Source of the DNA: Hyalella azteca
Taxonomy: Eukaryota; Arthropoda; Malacostraca; Amphipoda; Hyalellidae
NCBI RefSeq assembly: GCF_000764305.2
Contig: NW_025940701.1
Coordinates: 372,294 to 436,293, forward strand
Length of the DNA: 64,000 nucleotides
Reading direction: 5' to 3'
Below the pieces are notes generated by a model, which saw only the letters and a program-made list of their open reading frames with translations, made no database searches and had not been told where the DNA came from. Below, piece after piece: positions 22,813-34,599 of this stretch; position 1 is the first letter of the stretch, and each line of letters begins with the position of its first letter. Position numbers and translations under genes: made by a program.

Positions 22813-24654
22813 TCAATAGCAGCTGAGGTTGCAGCCACTGATGTAGGAGGACAAGTCTTTGCCTTGACAGTTGTCCTTCCAGCCGTTCCAGGCGTAGAAG
22901 CGGTGGCGCGAATACACCCTCTTGGCGCATTTGACGTCGTCCGCAATATCGTTGTCCTTCAGTTCTGGATTTCGAAAAACATATTCTAAGGTAACGCAAA
23001 CGAATTAAAAGTCAGTTAGTTTCACATTGAATTTAGAAGCCAATTCAATAAATTAAAATAAATAGGTGCTTCTATGAAAAGAAATTGCACGAGAAAAACT
23101 GGTCGTTTTTTTTACTTCTGTGTTTAACTAAAGCTACGATTCTTTTATTGGGCCCATTAATAATTTTTAAGTCGCTAACAGGTAGTAACTAATGTCTAAT
23201 TAAGCATAACATATTCTCACTGTCACAATTGATGTTGCAGTAGTTGATGCCTTTGCCCGCGGAACTACACCAATAATAGTCGTTGATCTGCCCAGACGAA
23301 CATACAAGTTTCAGAATAAAAACTGTTTTCATCTGAACCTAAAAATTAAAACTAGGATTCATCACTGACAATAATTTAATCCCATTGTACGAGACTCCGC
23401 TAATTATTTCCTCCCGATCTTTCTTTTTGTTCGGCTTTGACACTTTTTGACAGTTGTGCAATAGTGCAGTTTGGATCATCCGATGAACTGTTTTCTTCGA
23501 GACGTCAATCTCTGCCTCTTCACAAATTTTAGGCACACGACCTGCTACTAATGCGATCCTCTTTTAAAATTCTGAATATTGTTCTAATTTTTCTTCCTAT
23601 TCGGTTCGAAAGTTTACCCAATTTGCATGTAATGTTATATCCCTATTATGCCTACGACTACCCGATTAATGACCCTTCAAGATCTTCGTACATCATCAGT
23701 AAATTCCAGAAATTTATCTGTTGTCAATGTTGATGATTTATGTGAATAATGATTTTATTCTCGTGTTATAAGCTTTTTGGTTTTGTAGTTGCCACTTGCT
23801 TATAGATGTGGTCAACGATGTACGGATTCACTGTTTTACTTCATTTTTAGATCGACTGACTGTAATATAATTCATTTTACACATTTTTGGTATGGCTCCA
23901 AACTATCAGGTAAAGGATAAATTCCCATTCTTGTTATCTCAAATTTTCAGTGATACCAGCAGAAATAGAGTAACTTTATGCATAATTTACGTTCTAAAAC
24001 CCAATCTTCAGTTTTATTTAGTCAACTATTAAACAAAGTGCGCAAAAGTTTCCGTTTTCAGAGTGATTACCCCATGTGATTACCGCAAATGCAGATGAAC
24101 TAGAAAAGACTTCGTTGACTAGTGACTATGATGAAGTCTGCTATATGAATTTCGACCATATTTAATGCTTCAAAATTGACATTGATCTTTCCGATCGCTA
24201 TCCTATAATCAGCTATATATAATGGAGTTCTTCCTTAACAGGCAAAAGGCGTATTAGGAGCCATGATGACACGATAATATGATTTACCTGGAACAAGCCA
24301 TAGTCCTTACTGCCCTTGTTTTGTCCAACAGCCGCGGTATTGAAGGAGCTCTCGTGCTGTACCAAACACACCCCTGTTCAGAGAGGATAGGTAGGGAATT
24401 AGTTTTATTTTATAAGTGGGATATTTCTAATAAAAAAATAATGCTACTGCCATACTCTGAATTTTGTGAAATTATCCTCAGCTTTATCATGGAAACAAAT
24501 ACGAAGGGATTTACTCACAGTCGCCGAGGCTGCTCTGCTCAAAGCCGTAGACGCATTTCAGCTCCTTGGCAAGCGCGCACTTCGTGTAAATTTTGCCGTA
24601 GCATGAAGCGCTCAGGCTGATCACAGCCAAGAGAACGGCGGTGAGGGAATGCAT
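22813..24654 (-). CDS. c-type lysozyme, copy A
   Basis: Four minus-strand exons: 24654-24519, 24373-24288, 23287-23221 and 22964-22813, 441 nt coding for 146 residues. A 20-residue signal peptide (MHSLTAVLLAVISLSASCYG) precedes mature KIYTKCALAKELKC. The catalytic pair is present: Glu in VQHESSFNT (precursor residue 53) and Asp in GSKDYGLFQIN (69). The enzyme cleaves peptidoglycan between N-acetylmuramic acid and N-acetylglucosamine outside the cell. The C-terminal half has DDVKCAKRVY, AWNGWKDNCQGKDLSSY and SGCNLSCY. Ten cysteines replace the usual eight. GT-AG junctions and phases agree at all three introns. The ATG sits directly after an acceptor, so the 5' UTR is on a separate exon (24717 up). 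The usual HGF.AWYGW reads HRFYAWNGW here, so this copy looks the more diverged of the two. Confidence 0.93.
23339..23600 (-). pseudogene. possible transposase helix-turn-helix relic in lysozyme A intron 2
   Basis: The frame contains KICEEAEIDVSKKTVHRMIQ, resembling the DNA-binding helix-turn-helix of Tc1/mariner-like transposases, but it is short and lacks a catalytic core. The same relic, more broken, lies in the equivalent intron of copy B (39300-39470), so the insertion predates the duplication. The family is uncertain. Confidence 0.35.
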
Positions 24655-24716
24655 CTGAAAAATTATATGCACATTGAATGAATAAATCATTGTACGCTCA
24701 AGATTTTATAACTTAC

Positions 24717-24785
24717 GGTTCATCATTTCGGTGTCATCAACGCAAGCGTTATTTCGTGACTTTTTGAGGTGCCACACCTCACCAA
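24717..24785 (-). other. 5' UTR exon of lysozyme A (predicted)
   Basis: A GTAAGT donor (complement of 24711-24716) ends the exon. The 62-bp intron 24655-24716 ends in TTTTTCAG directly before the ATG. The upper limit is set by the TATA box about 30 bp upstream. Confidence 0.55.
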
Positions 24786-24803
24786 ACTAAATGAGTTCGC
24801 TCA

Positions 24804-24811
24804 TTTATATA
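24804..24811 (-). promoter_or_regulatory. TATA box of lysozyme A
   Basis: TATATAAA on the minus strand, about 90 bp upstream of the leader-exon donor, places transcription start near 24780. No similar promoter lies upstream of lysozyme B. Confidence 0.55.
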
Positions 24812-24829
24812 GAGCCTTTACTCATTGAA

Positions 24830-25930
24830 AGAGATCGGGCTGGGAGATGCTTCTGACCCGAAAGTTTTAAAACCAATTATAAATAAAAATAGGGCCTCTC
24901 CTCAAAAGTATTATTCTTGTTGCCTGATTAAGGTATGGTTACCTCTCTAGCCGTTTGTCACTTCAGCTGTGAGGCATAGTTTATTTTTATTACCGAACAA
25001 GAATTTAATATACCTGTTAATTAACTTTTACCTCACAACTATTCAAGTTGTATTAAACGCTTTACACATAGTCATAAGTACAATTTACTACTTTGGCACA
25101 GGCTCGCTGAAGCAACTACTGAATTCCATAAATTGTACCCTGAATTAAGTCCGAATTAATTGCATAAAAAACATAAATGCTCGTGATTTTTTACGACGTC
25201 GGGGAAACGCTGCAACCTGCATCAATTTCAGTTCGCGATAATTTCTACTCAAGGATGGTCCGGTAAGTCGAGCAAATTTATATATAAATGATTAACAAAA
25301 ATGTATTGAAAAACTATAAACATTTTAACAATTATAACAACAATGATGAATTCATTAGTGAGATGCCTAGTCCAACATTTCAATTAGTGCAAGTTTGGCT
25401 TTATCGTATAGTGTCTTCTTCTGTACCATAAACAAATTCTGCTATGTTTAGAAATGTATTAATTGACTTCAGCCGTTCGAAATGTAACGTTCTATGTTTA
25501 ATCGGGGCTACCCGTTTTTTACTATTCATGCATCCTGACTTCGCAGCTATTCCTATACTATTACTATTCTTTTTCTGACTTTCATAAAGTTGATATTTCA
25601 ATGAATGATATTCGCATTCATTGAAATTTGAATATCAGAAATTCGCAATTTGAATGATATTCGCAATAAATATAATTTAAATTCGCTCCCCACTACAGGG
25701 TACATCGCATGATTTTCACAAACAAAAAATTCTCTTTTTTAGTCGCCTTGCGAGACCGGGTATTTAAATGAGGTACCACAGGTATATTATACATATTATA
25801 TGGGTTTAACCTGCATAAAAGGTTTCGATGACTATTTCTAGGGATAAGTAAGACACGTTCTCTTGGACTTATCTAAAAGAGTGTGTCATTACAAAGGTTT
25901 AGGTATACGGCTTAAACCTTCGACCGCCAG
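24830..25930. other. upstream of lysozyme A, no gene recognised
   Basis: AT-rich sequence without convincing exons. The pair ATTCGCATTCATTGAAATTT and related TGAATGATATTCGCA repeats near 25600-25670 form a short internal repeat. Confidence 0.45.
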
Positions 25931-25999
25931 ACTCCTACAATGCGCACTACTTCACTGCGGTCGTGCAAGCTACTGGAGGGCCTTATTGAAGTGCCCAGC

Positions 26000-26008
26000 C
26001 CTTTTATA
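26000..26008 (-). promoter_or_regulatory. candidate minus-strand core promoter
   Basis: TATAAAAGG on the minus strand is followed about 30 bp later by CTCCAGTAGCTT, which resembles the CTCCAGCAGCTT leader of lysozyme B. It points toward lysozyme A, 1.2 kb away, but the joining exon structure is not visible. The adapter artefact at 26169 lies just upstream, so the local order may be unreliable. Confidence 0.3.
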
Positions 26009-26055
26009 GACGTGCTGCTTCCTCCCACGCAGCTCCTGTCCTCGTTATACATGAA

Positions 26056-26460
26056 CACATTCGTCAAGACACACGTTCGTCAAGACACACGTTCGTCAAG
26101 ACACACGTTCGTCAAGACACACGTTCGTCAAGACACACGTTCGTCAAGACACACGTTCGTCACACACGCTGTCTCTTATACACATCTAGATGTGTATAAG
26201 AGACAGAGACACACGTTCGTCAAGACACACGTTCGTCAAGACACACGTTCGTCAAGACACACGTTCGTCAAGACACACGTTCGTCAAGACACACGTTAGT
26301 CAAGACACACGTTCGTCAAGACACACGTTCGTCAAAAAACACGTTCGTCAAGACACATGTTCGTCAAGACACACGTTCGTCAAGACACACGTTCGTTATC
26401 ACGTTCGCGCGTTCGTCAAGACACACGTTCGTCAAGACACACGTTCGTTATCACGTTCGT
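26056..26460. repeat. 16-bp minisatellite (TTCGTCAAGACACACG)n
   Basis: About 22 nearly perfect copies, interrupted by the adapter sequence at 26169-26206 and decaying near 26395-26460. Translated ORFs across it are not genes. Confidence 0.95.
26169..26206. other. Nextera mate-pair junction adapter (assembly artefact)
   Basis: CTGTCTCTTATACACATCT followed directly by its own reverse complement, 38 bp in all. These are two Tn5 mosaic ends head to head, the junction sequence of Nextera mate-pair libraries. Its translations include the known contaminant peptide VSYTHLDVYKRQ. The flanks need not be adjacent in the real genome. Confidence 0.97.
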
Positions 26461-26479
26461 TTAGACGCGCCTGAGGCAA

Positions 26480-29340
26480 GGTCTAGGTGACACCATGGAC
26501 TCAAATTTATTTATAACACATGAAAATTTATTACCTCAAACTGCTTACTGACACGACTCCTCTTAGGAGAAATTTGTCCTCGATCTTAGAATATAAAATC
26601 TGGAAAATACCTTGTTCTTAATCTCTAGTCCAAATCACAACACATTAAACTGAAACTTGATATTTTTCAATACAAAATTAAAAAGCAGTTCCTTCTCTAA
26701 ACAGTATTGAAAATAATGGAAGAACTTTTGTGAAATAACATGTCCATCTTCACCGCAATTTGGAAGAAATTCTAACTTGGAATCTGGAAAACCACCTTAG
26801 GTTTTTTTTTACGTTCGTTTTTTTACGTTTTTAGGTTTTTTACATTCTACGGCGTGATAGCGTTAAAATTCAAATTTTAAAATAATTAAATTCATGATTT
26901 TGAGATTGATTTTAAATTAAATTCATGATTTTAATTAAAAATTCATGATTTGATTAAATTCATGATTTTAAATTCATGATTCATCATTAAATTCAATTAT
27001 TTTTATGGTTAAGATTCTTTCCTCTCTCATCCCTATCTCCCTCAGAGAAAATTATTCCTACAATTTGAATGGCAAAACCTGTACGCTGAACACCTCAGCT
27101 TTGGAGGAATGGTAACAGAATACTTTGTTGAATGATATCTAAGTATTATTCGCATCGTAAATCTTACATTGAGAGAAAAAAGCTCAATATTTTCTGATAA
27201 ATTACTGGCTAATAAATCATATGTAAAACGTTTTGAATATCCTATTCACAGGTCATCAATGATAGCAACATGTTATTTTCAACTCGCTGAAATAATACAC
27301 TTAATTTCTATAAGGTTCAACATCCCTCTATCTGTGTAAATATTCAATGTTCCACAAATCAAATGAAGTTAATTCGAAATTTTCCTGGCAAATACGAGTA
27401 CAATAAATATTTAAAAAATAGTACCGCATAATTATTCAAACATCTTTCAAGTTATAATAAAATCACACATGGGTGATTCTTGATCTTAACTGCCAAGTTA
27501 TCAAGTTCAGCTCTGTTCTTCACTGTTATCTCAATAACATTGGATAATATGATCACGTATAAACAAGTATAAACTGCGTGAACCACATTATTGCTCTCTG
27601 AACTCGTTAATAAAATCGCTTGTCTCGTTAAAGAAACTCATCACCTCGATTCGCTGAGCGAATAACGGTGATTTCGACTGGCCTAATATTTCCGACCTTA
27701 CATTTTTTAATCTGTAAGCAAAACATTGCTCATCGGCATCAAATTCTGCAAGCATGTCTTTCCAAACAGTTCAATGAAATGTGGTCGGATTTTACATTAA
27801 TTAATTATAAAACTATCAGTCATTATCAATCAAAGGCAATAGGATTTCGTCTGAACAATATTGGCCCGCAAATTCACTGAAAGAATTTTTTAACCTACCC
27901 GGGTATAGGAACTTCCACGTACGTTGCGGAAGCTCCGTTGACCCTACGTTCATCCTAGACTATAAGCTTTTGTTTATAAATCAAATGGCTTCCATTTACG
28001 TTGTTGTCTACTCGGTCTCGCTGAATTTCAGAATTTACTAAGTCAGTGCCGCTGATACGTCATTTTATACTCAGTCCGCTCCACTGAAACGTTTGCGGTG
28101 CTTATTGAAACTGATACGTTTCCATAATGCCGGTGGAAGTGATTCTATACATAAAACGCTACTTGCTTTTATTTATCACTAGAATGCATCAAAAACATTT
28201 TGATTAGTTACATTAAAGGGAAGTGTTTTCATTCTAAAGTCAAAAAACCATTGGCCGCGTCGGGTCGGCAATTTGTGAACGATGAGTATTAGACGCTTGG
28301 ATGATAAGCGGTCAAAGTGTCATCTTTTATCATTTAAATAAAGTATTGTAACGTATAATAGCGTATGTAACGTATATAATATGATATATAACGTATGTAA
28401 TAGCGTATATAACGTGTTGTAGCGCCCAGTGTTGCACGCTTGGGATAGAATACGTCAAATTTTTTATTTTCAGATTTTTGTTTTGGGGTGACTCGCTCAC
28501 GTCATGTCATGCGGTATGTGCATGACTAAGCTTATATAGCTTGAATCGAAAACCTTTTGGCCCATATTACCGCAATTATTTTTCACGGCTTAGATATAAC
28601 TAGATTGTTCCCATCCCAAACTAGTGAATTATCTTATGTTAAAACACTCAATAATAATAATTTGCCGCCTTTTCTATAAGTTACATGCAGTTAGAAAATG
28701 AAATGAAATGGAAACCAGAGGAGCAATGAGGATGATGGTACCAGCCTCTGTTTTGAGTTGAGGTCCCCTCAACTGTACAAGAAGAACGTGATTTAAATAC
28801 AAAAATATTACTGACAAATACAAAGTTTGCCCGTATTCGATGTTAATAGCAGCCCTCAGCTAATGAGTCAGTTACAGCATAATAGTAATTGTGAAAATTG
28901 CTTATGAATTCTTTTTACTTCAAAAGAGGTTCCTCCTATTCCATTCAAACAAGCCTGTTGGAACAAATTAAAAATAAAGCACTTTTAAAAATTAAAAAAT
29001 CGTCTATTGTGGATACTGAACTTTGAAAGAATGATACTACGTAAAAAAGTGTTTACATCAACATGAATATTCAGTTTCACCATGCTCATCTCAAAGAAAT
29101 GAAATAAACTTTTACGGACATCATCAAGTCCATTAGCCTGATAAACTTAACGTAGTGACGAATAGTCGTTAGTGTGCCTTGTTTGTTTCGTAAAATTAAT
29201 GAAGAAACTAATGAACGGCTTCCATTGTGGTCCATTATATTAACGATGGGTGGTTGTAATTATCGGTCGTTAAAATATTTGCTTTTATTCATTCCGATGT
29301 CGTATGCACTTTATTCTCCTACCAACCTGTATTGTAGCAA
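26480..29340. other. intergenic, AT-rich, no gene recognised
   Basis: Holds a simple repeat of ATTCATGATTTTAAATTAA type (26885-26995), a GTAACGTATATAATA-type repeat (28340-28430), and an exon-like 27046-27111 (acceptor CTCCCTCAG, donor GTAACA) open in two frames. No gene is supported. Confidence 0.45.
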
Positions 29341-29374
29341 CAATAATTTATCTTGGTCTAATTGCAAAAATATC

Positions 29375-29760
29375 GTTCGAACAGGATTGAACAGGTGCAC
29401 TCACGTCTGCATACAAAGACTCCCAATCATTAATCTTGTCTAAATCATCAAATTTAATGATGTATTTTATGATGGTGAAATTCGAATTGGAAAAAACTGG
29501 CACGAGCTTCTCAACTCAAGTTATAGAATTGAGTTCATCAAACATTGATCGAACAGGATTGAACAGGTGCACTCACATCTGCACACGAAGCCTAGCAATC
29601 ATTAACCTTGTCTAAATCATTAAAATAAACTATAAATTTCATGATAGTAAATTTTGGATTGGAAAAACATCCACGAGCTTTTCAACTCATACAATTGACT
29701 TCAACTCAAGTTATACAATTGACTTGAACTCAAGTTATACATTAGACTTCAATATAAGTT
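29375..29760 (+). repeat. tandem duplication of about 172 bp plus short CAACTCAAGTTATA repeats
   Basis: CGAACAGGATTGAACAGGTG starts both copies (near 29378 and 29551). The second ends in three direct repeats of CAACTCAAGTTATACAATTGA type. Confidence 0.75.
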
Positions 29761-30058
29761 TTAAATTTTTTAAATTTCATTTCTAGTTTTCATAAAATCA
29801 TTGGAGCTCAATTCTAGCGTAAGCTTTGAATGCCACACGATATGTTTGTAAGGTTCTTTGAATTATTCATTTTTTTATTTCATTTTAGAACATTACGGCA
29901 GCAATACGTTAATTGCGGACTTGCATTCTGGTCTGACATTTGCTTTCCTTGTGCTGTCCTCCCTCTGCCTCCCTCTGTCCTAAAAATAAACATTTATATA
30001 TCTGCTACTCATTTTTTTTATTCTACTAGTTATTTCCAAACTCTTCTTTCTTTACCAG

Positions 30059-30187
30059 CTGAAACCTGACAACATATTGGACGATGAGGCCTTCATGACG
30101 AATTTGTTGCAGAACAAATGCAGCAACGACACCAACTTCACAGAAGCTTACTCGAAATGCAAGAGCTCCACCATGCAGCGTTTGAAG
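30059..30187 (+). CDS. orphan coding exon of an unrecognised Cys-containing protein
   Basis: A strong acceptor (TTCTTTCTTTACCAG) and donor (GTGAGG) bound exactly 43 codons, open only in this frame. The peptide includes PDNILDDEAFMTNLLQNKCS and NDTNFTEAYSKCKSS, with two cysteines and acidic/polar helices, suggesting a secreted helical protein (odorant-binding-like in style, but no family match is claimed). GC content and codon use are higher than the surroundings. Partner exons were not found within several kilobases; the neighbours are transposons. It could be an exon of a split gene or an orphaned duplicate. Confidence 0.4.
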
Positions 30188-30778
30188 GTGAGGCACGAAA
30201 AATGTGTTTATTCCATAAGCTAGCTCGTGCAACATGTTTTTAGTTATAAATATTACACATGATGTTAAAAATATAGAAATTAGCTACCATAAAACAAATA
30301 AAATAGATCAAGATTCACGGAAATATAGCCAGTTTATAACATGAATGATTCTAGAAGCTCATGACGTATGTTCTAATATATAGGGCAGTTATTCCGGTTC
30401 ATGGCATGTATCATTCAAGCCATGCTCTAATTAATCAGCTCACTCCATGGAGAAAAATCTACTGACTCGGAAAAAGACTGACAGAACTCGCCCCCACTCT
30501 TTTGGAATTTTCAGGGGATTTTTTGGATTTATTAGTGCATTGGATTTTATTATTCCTAATTTGGTGGTCTTTCTCCAATAATAAATTTATTATCCTGATA
30601 ATGTGATAATGAGAAGTTATGCGAATATCATCAATGCCAAATAATTCTAGAGCGTTTATATGCAAACCCATGCAGGTTGGAATTCTCGCAGTGATTACGG
30701 CCGATTACCGCAGGCACCCTCGCAAACGGGCAAAAATTGGCCGAACTTGCCGACTTTAGCTCGCGTACCCGCAGTGTC

Positions 30779-30923
30779 AGGGGGCCATACTTTCAAAACT
30801 CGCTAAGGGAACGTAAGTATCTACGCTTGATTTTCTTGTCTATGATTGGGGGATTTTACTTGAAAGGCCGTCAATGATTGGCTGATGAACTTACGATCAC
30901 TTAACTTTTTTAAGTATAGGCCA
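30779..30923. mobile_element. 145-bp MITE, copy 1
   Basis: Begins GGGGCCATACTTTCAAAACT and ends in the imperfect inverse ending AAGTATAGGCC. Internally CCGTCAATGATTGGCTGATG is conserved between copies. It forms an inverted pair with 30984-31133. Confidence 0.8.
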
Positions 30924-30983
30924 GGGTGATTCGGCCGTATAGCTCCCTGTGGCCTCGGTCACTTCTTTGCAAGCATTTCTAGT

Positions 30984-31133
30984 CCAGGTCCCATACTTTC
31001 AAAAAAAGTCAAGAAATCGTAAGTTCATCAGCCAATCATTGACGGCCTTTCATGCAAAATCAGCCAATCATAGACAATAACATAGATCGTAAGTACTTAC
31101 GTTCACTTAGCGAGTTTTGAAAGTATGGCCCCA
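30984..31133. mobile_element. 145-bp MITE, copy 2 (inverted)
   Basis: Reverse orientation of copy 1, ending GTTTTGAAAGTATGGCCCC. A spacer of about 60 bp separates the two, so the pair can fold into a hairpin. Confidence 0.8.
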
Positions 31134-31139
31134 GGAAAC

Positions 31140-31865
31140 CTAGCGAAAAAAGGGGGTCAACCTAGAACAAATTGCAAAAGAATTTTCTCCATTACCATAA
31201 CATACAGAAAGGCCTCAGAAAAGATATATTAAAAATCCTCTAAAATATAATTGGTGGAAAGGCTTCAAATCAGCGATTTTCAAAATGGCCGCCAAAGTAA
31301 TCTATATGTTGATATGCAGCGGTTTGAATTAGTAGACTGGAACAGTTTTGCTGCCAAAACCAATTTTTTCAGGCTAATAAATCAAATTATATCTATATTA
31401 TGAGCTCAATTATATTAACTAAGAAATAATGCAATATTTTGTAATAAAAATACCATTTTATCGATAATTTTATGCTTTTTAAAGTCCGAAGAATTCTCAG
31501 CGCTTCTTTTTTTCTTCTTCTACTGATAAAATTGGGCATAAATGTATTTGTCTGATGTAAAATATGTAGGGAAAAAGTCATTATGCTCAGAAAATCATTA
31601 ATTTTCATGGTCAGCTTTAGAAAACTATTTCTAAGATGAAATAAGAGAATGTTAGCTGTGTAGACAAAAAGAGAAAATATCAGACATATGAATGATAAAT
31701 GGGATGGAAAAACCCTTTTTTATTTCAGCTTGCGCAATTTTTTTTTGTTTTGGACGTATAATAGAAGTGAGAAATTAATATACTGTGATAATTAAGAAGT
31801 TATAATAACAAAAAATTAAGTTTTGACGCTTAAGCTAGTAGGTTTTATTAACGTAAAGTTTAACT
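31140..31865. other. AT-rich, nothing recognised
   Basis: No exon, RNA gene or clear repeat seen on either strand. Confidence 0.5.
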
Positions 31866-31872
31866 GTCTATA

Positions 31873-33163
31873 GTCGGGTAACATGGGGCAAACGGACCAC
31901 TGCGGGTCCTGGGCCCATAGCGGGTTTCTCGATACGTATGGCAGATATTGGTCCGTGTTCTCTACCGCCGGTCGACAGTTTCACTGTGATGAAGTGTACG
32001 GATTTACGTTTTGCTAAGTGTTTGCGTTATTAAGTTATTTGTGAATAACTGTTTTAGCCCAGATAAAAATTTTTTTGCTGCTAAATAAAACTGTTTTCGA
32101 TTACTGTAGATGAAGCTTTTGAAATTACTGTGAATTATATTTTGAAAGTAATATTTATAGGAATAATTTTGAGTTCAAGTTTAGACTATTAGCTTATGAA
32201 ATAAAATGTTGACACGATATAAATTGAAATGATACCTAGTGGGGCAACGGGCCTACGCGTGTCACGGGGCAAAGCGCCCATGGTGAAGTCTTGTGTTATA
32301 CATCATTAAATTTGTCTCAATGACCTTTTCAAAACTATGACTAGCTTTTTTAATTACAAATTACACTTCATATTGCATGATTTTTTGATTTGCTGCCTCT
32401 AGGCCACAGGTTTTAGTTTCTAGTTATGCGCATTTGACCCCTTATCGAGTTATTGACTCTAGACTTGCCAAAAGTTGATTTCAGTCAACACCAATGAGTC
32501 AAAAGTTGATGAGTTTTTATGGTGTTGGCTGAAATCACGATTAAGTACGAATTCTCTGCATATAATATGTGGATTATGGACGAAGCTGGAACGAAGTTTT
32601 TTCTGATCAACTAAATTTTTTTTCTAGTCAAGGATACATTTTTTCATGTCGAGGATGAATTTTTTATCGCAAATATATATTTTTCCAGTCAAGGATATAT
32701 ACATTTTTATGTCAATGAAATATTTTTCTTCACGTCAGTGATAGATTTTTTAAGCCAAGAGTATATTTTTTTCAAGTTAGGGATATGATTTTTTTAAGTT
32801 GTTAATAAATGAATGAATGTCATATTTTTCATTAAATTTTTCTTATTATTAACTTTAAAGTGTTGTTTTATCATTTTTAAACGAAAAATATTCAATTGTG
32901 GTATAGAGACCAAGGGTGGGCGCCTTGCCCAAAGCCCATGGGCCCATTGCCCCAGGGGTGGGGCAATGGGCCCATTTTGACACTATTATAAAACAGTGTT
33001 TCATTAAAAATTGAATAACTCTATAGGCGTCTAATTCACATCACACATTCATCATTAGTTGTAGCTTTAAACAAAACAAAGAACCACCTCGTATCAATTA
33101 AAACTTCATCAAAAATTTAGTATAAAAAAAGGGGGGGGCCGCTACCCCATGTTACTCAACTGT
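31873..33163. mobile_element. non-autonomous DNA transposon with GGGTAACATGGGGCA-type termini
   Basis: The left end reads TAGTCGGGTAACATGGGG and the right end, reverse complemented, CAGTTGAGTAACATGGGG. Both ends continue into G-rich blocks (GGGGCAA, GGGCCCAT). The interior holds a degenerate array of GTCAAGGATATATTTTTTC-type units (32600-32800) and no transposase. No target duplication could be fixed. Confidence 0.55.
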
Positions 33164-33291
33164 GATTATTCTATACAATATATCAAAATAGAATGATGTC
33201 ACCCATCATGAGTATCAGCATTGGCTACATGCTGCTGAACACTCCAATGTATCATATTCGGCCTTATACCACCACCATTGCTGCCTTGAGG

Positions 33292-34262
33292 TCACTCATC
33301 GGAAGAGTTAGAATCACTGTCAAATACTTGACTTGTGTTACTGCACACACCATGGCACTGGCCACATGCTGGTGAACATTCCATATCCTGTTTCCGACAG
33401 GCACACCTCCTTGTTGAACAATCTGTTGAACAATTGCATCTCACCATTTCTAGTAGCTCAGGTGGGGCAATTTCTCGATCTATGAAAACAGGCATGCATT
33501 GTCCATTTCTTACTTCACATCCCCACTCTCCAGGTGTCATTCTGTTGCCCAGGCACTCTTGCACTTGGCAAAATGTCCTCAGACTATGAAACTGGGCAGC
33601 TGCCGATGTAGGTGGAAGCACCTGGGGTCTACAAATGCTTCGCTAACAACAACTTTTCTGTGAAAGTTCTTGAATCGAAGTTTGTCCAGAGACTCTCAGG
33701 TAGCACCCTTGTACAGAAAGACTAGTGCAATCTCTCCAGCCACAAACAGTACCCTGGATTTCACCTTCAGACCCCACTCATCTTCTCTCTCAGACCCCAG
33801 GATTGAGTTTTGAACACTGTATTCCCTGACAGTTGTCAGCACTAAGTCTTTCTTCTTACCACCATATCTGTCCCCTGTCCCGCAATAGATACAGTTACTT
33901 TTGTAATCAAAGCCGGTTCCAGTAGATCTCAGTTGGCGTGCTCCGTCTTCAGAAGACTCATTTGCTCTTTTTCTGTTCTGAGCTTCAATACTGAATGGCC
34001 TACAATGGTCCTTGCATCATTGTGTACTTTTTGTCCAGGCACTACTGTTGTTACAACTTTTCTTCTTTCACTGGCTTTCTGGATACCTTCCCAACCCTTG
34101 GGTGTTAGTGTTGCACATTCTTCACCTTCTATGACAGGCCTGCTGCAAAGGGCACATTGGGCAACATCCATCTTGGTGCTACCTGTAAGGCATGATGTGA
34201 TCACCCTCTACCAAGCTTATGCACAAGCTAGACATTCTGTAACAGTGATTATAAGCATGTAA
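33292..34262 (-). pseudogene. decayed transposon-linked gene with C-terminal Cys-rich CXC domain
   Basis: Three blocks in order on the minus strand. N-terminal: CALCSRPVIEGEECATLTPK (ORF 34204-33929). Middle, after a frameshift: FDYKSNCIYCGTGDRYGGKK through NDEW-like EDEWGLKVKSR. C-terminal (33621-33292): LPPTSAAAQFHSLR, then CNCSTDCSTRRCACRKQ and CSPACGQCHGVCSN. This block order is typical of multi-copy transposon-associated proteins of invertebrates. The long central region normally between the middle and C-terminal blocks is missing, and a stop plus frameshifts break it, so it is a deleted copy. The superfamily is not named with confidence. Confidence 0.6.
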
Positions 34263-34326
34263 TAATCACAAAATACCTCTATATGGTGTGTCCTGTCTTG
34301 AAGTCTGATCAGAGGGCTGCTCTCTT

Positions 34327-34566
34327 AATAATAATAGCGGTTTCAGCGTTTATTAGGCCGTAGGCCTGTCGTCGATTCCTAACATCGCAGAACATTCACA
34401 GCATTTTGCGGACTCGAACTCGCAACTCACTGCTACAATTCTACTGTGCTTTACCGCCCGGCCTCCTCGCCGATTCTGACCAGAAACTGGCGCACAGAGC
34501 TTGGATCGAACCCGCGCCTCTCTGCTCCAATCCTGGAACTCTGAACTTTAACCACTGGGCTCTTGC
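34327..34566 (-). mobile_element. tRNA-derived SINE, copy 1
   Basis: On the minus strand the head carries an A box (GGCCNAGTGG-type, here decayed) and a B box GGTTCGATCC. A second B-box-like GAGTTCGAGTCC follows, then the tail GACAGGCCTACGGCCTAATA and ATTATTATT. One of seven family members in the window. Confidence 0.85.
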
Positions 34567-34599
34567 TGGTCATGTTCTAAAAACTTACACCAGAGGGTC

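Larger units (their letters stand above)
19755..24672. repeat. segmental duplication, copy A
   Basis: Collinear with 36085-40499 at an offset of about 15.8-16.3 kb. Shared order: UGT pseudogene fragment, about 2 kb non-coding, conserved leader-like exon, lysozyme exons 4 to 1 on the minus strand. Similarity is visible over most of the length with small indels; copy B additionally gained a SINE fragment and lost some sequence near 38.05 kb. Confidence 0.85.

Noticed and set aside
22751..22999. 82-codon minus-strand frame over lysozyme exon 4
   Set aside because: Out of frame with the lysozyme reading that keeps all cysteines and splice phases; a shadow.
25940..26474. Two open frames rich in FVKTHVRQDTRSSRH repeats
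   Set aside because: They translate a 16-bp minisatellite and the adapter junction; not genes.
33193..33589. Plus-strand frames over 33.2-33.6 kb
   Set aside because: Antisense to the Cys-rich transposon-derived frame.
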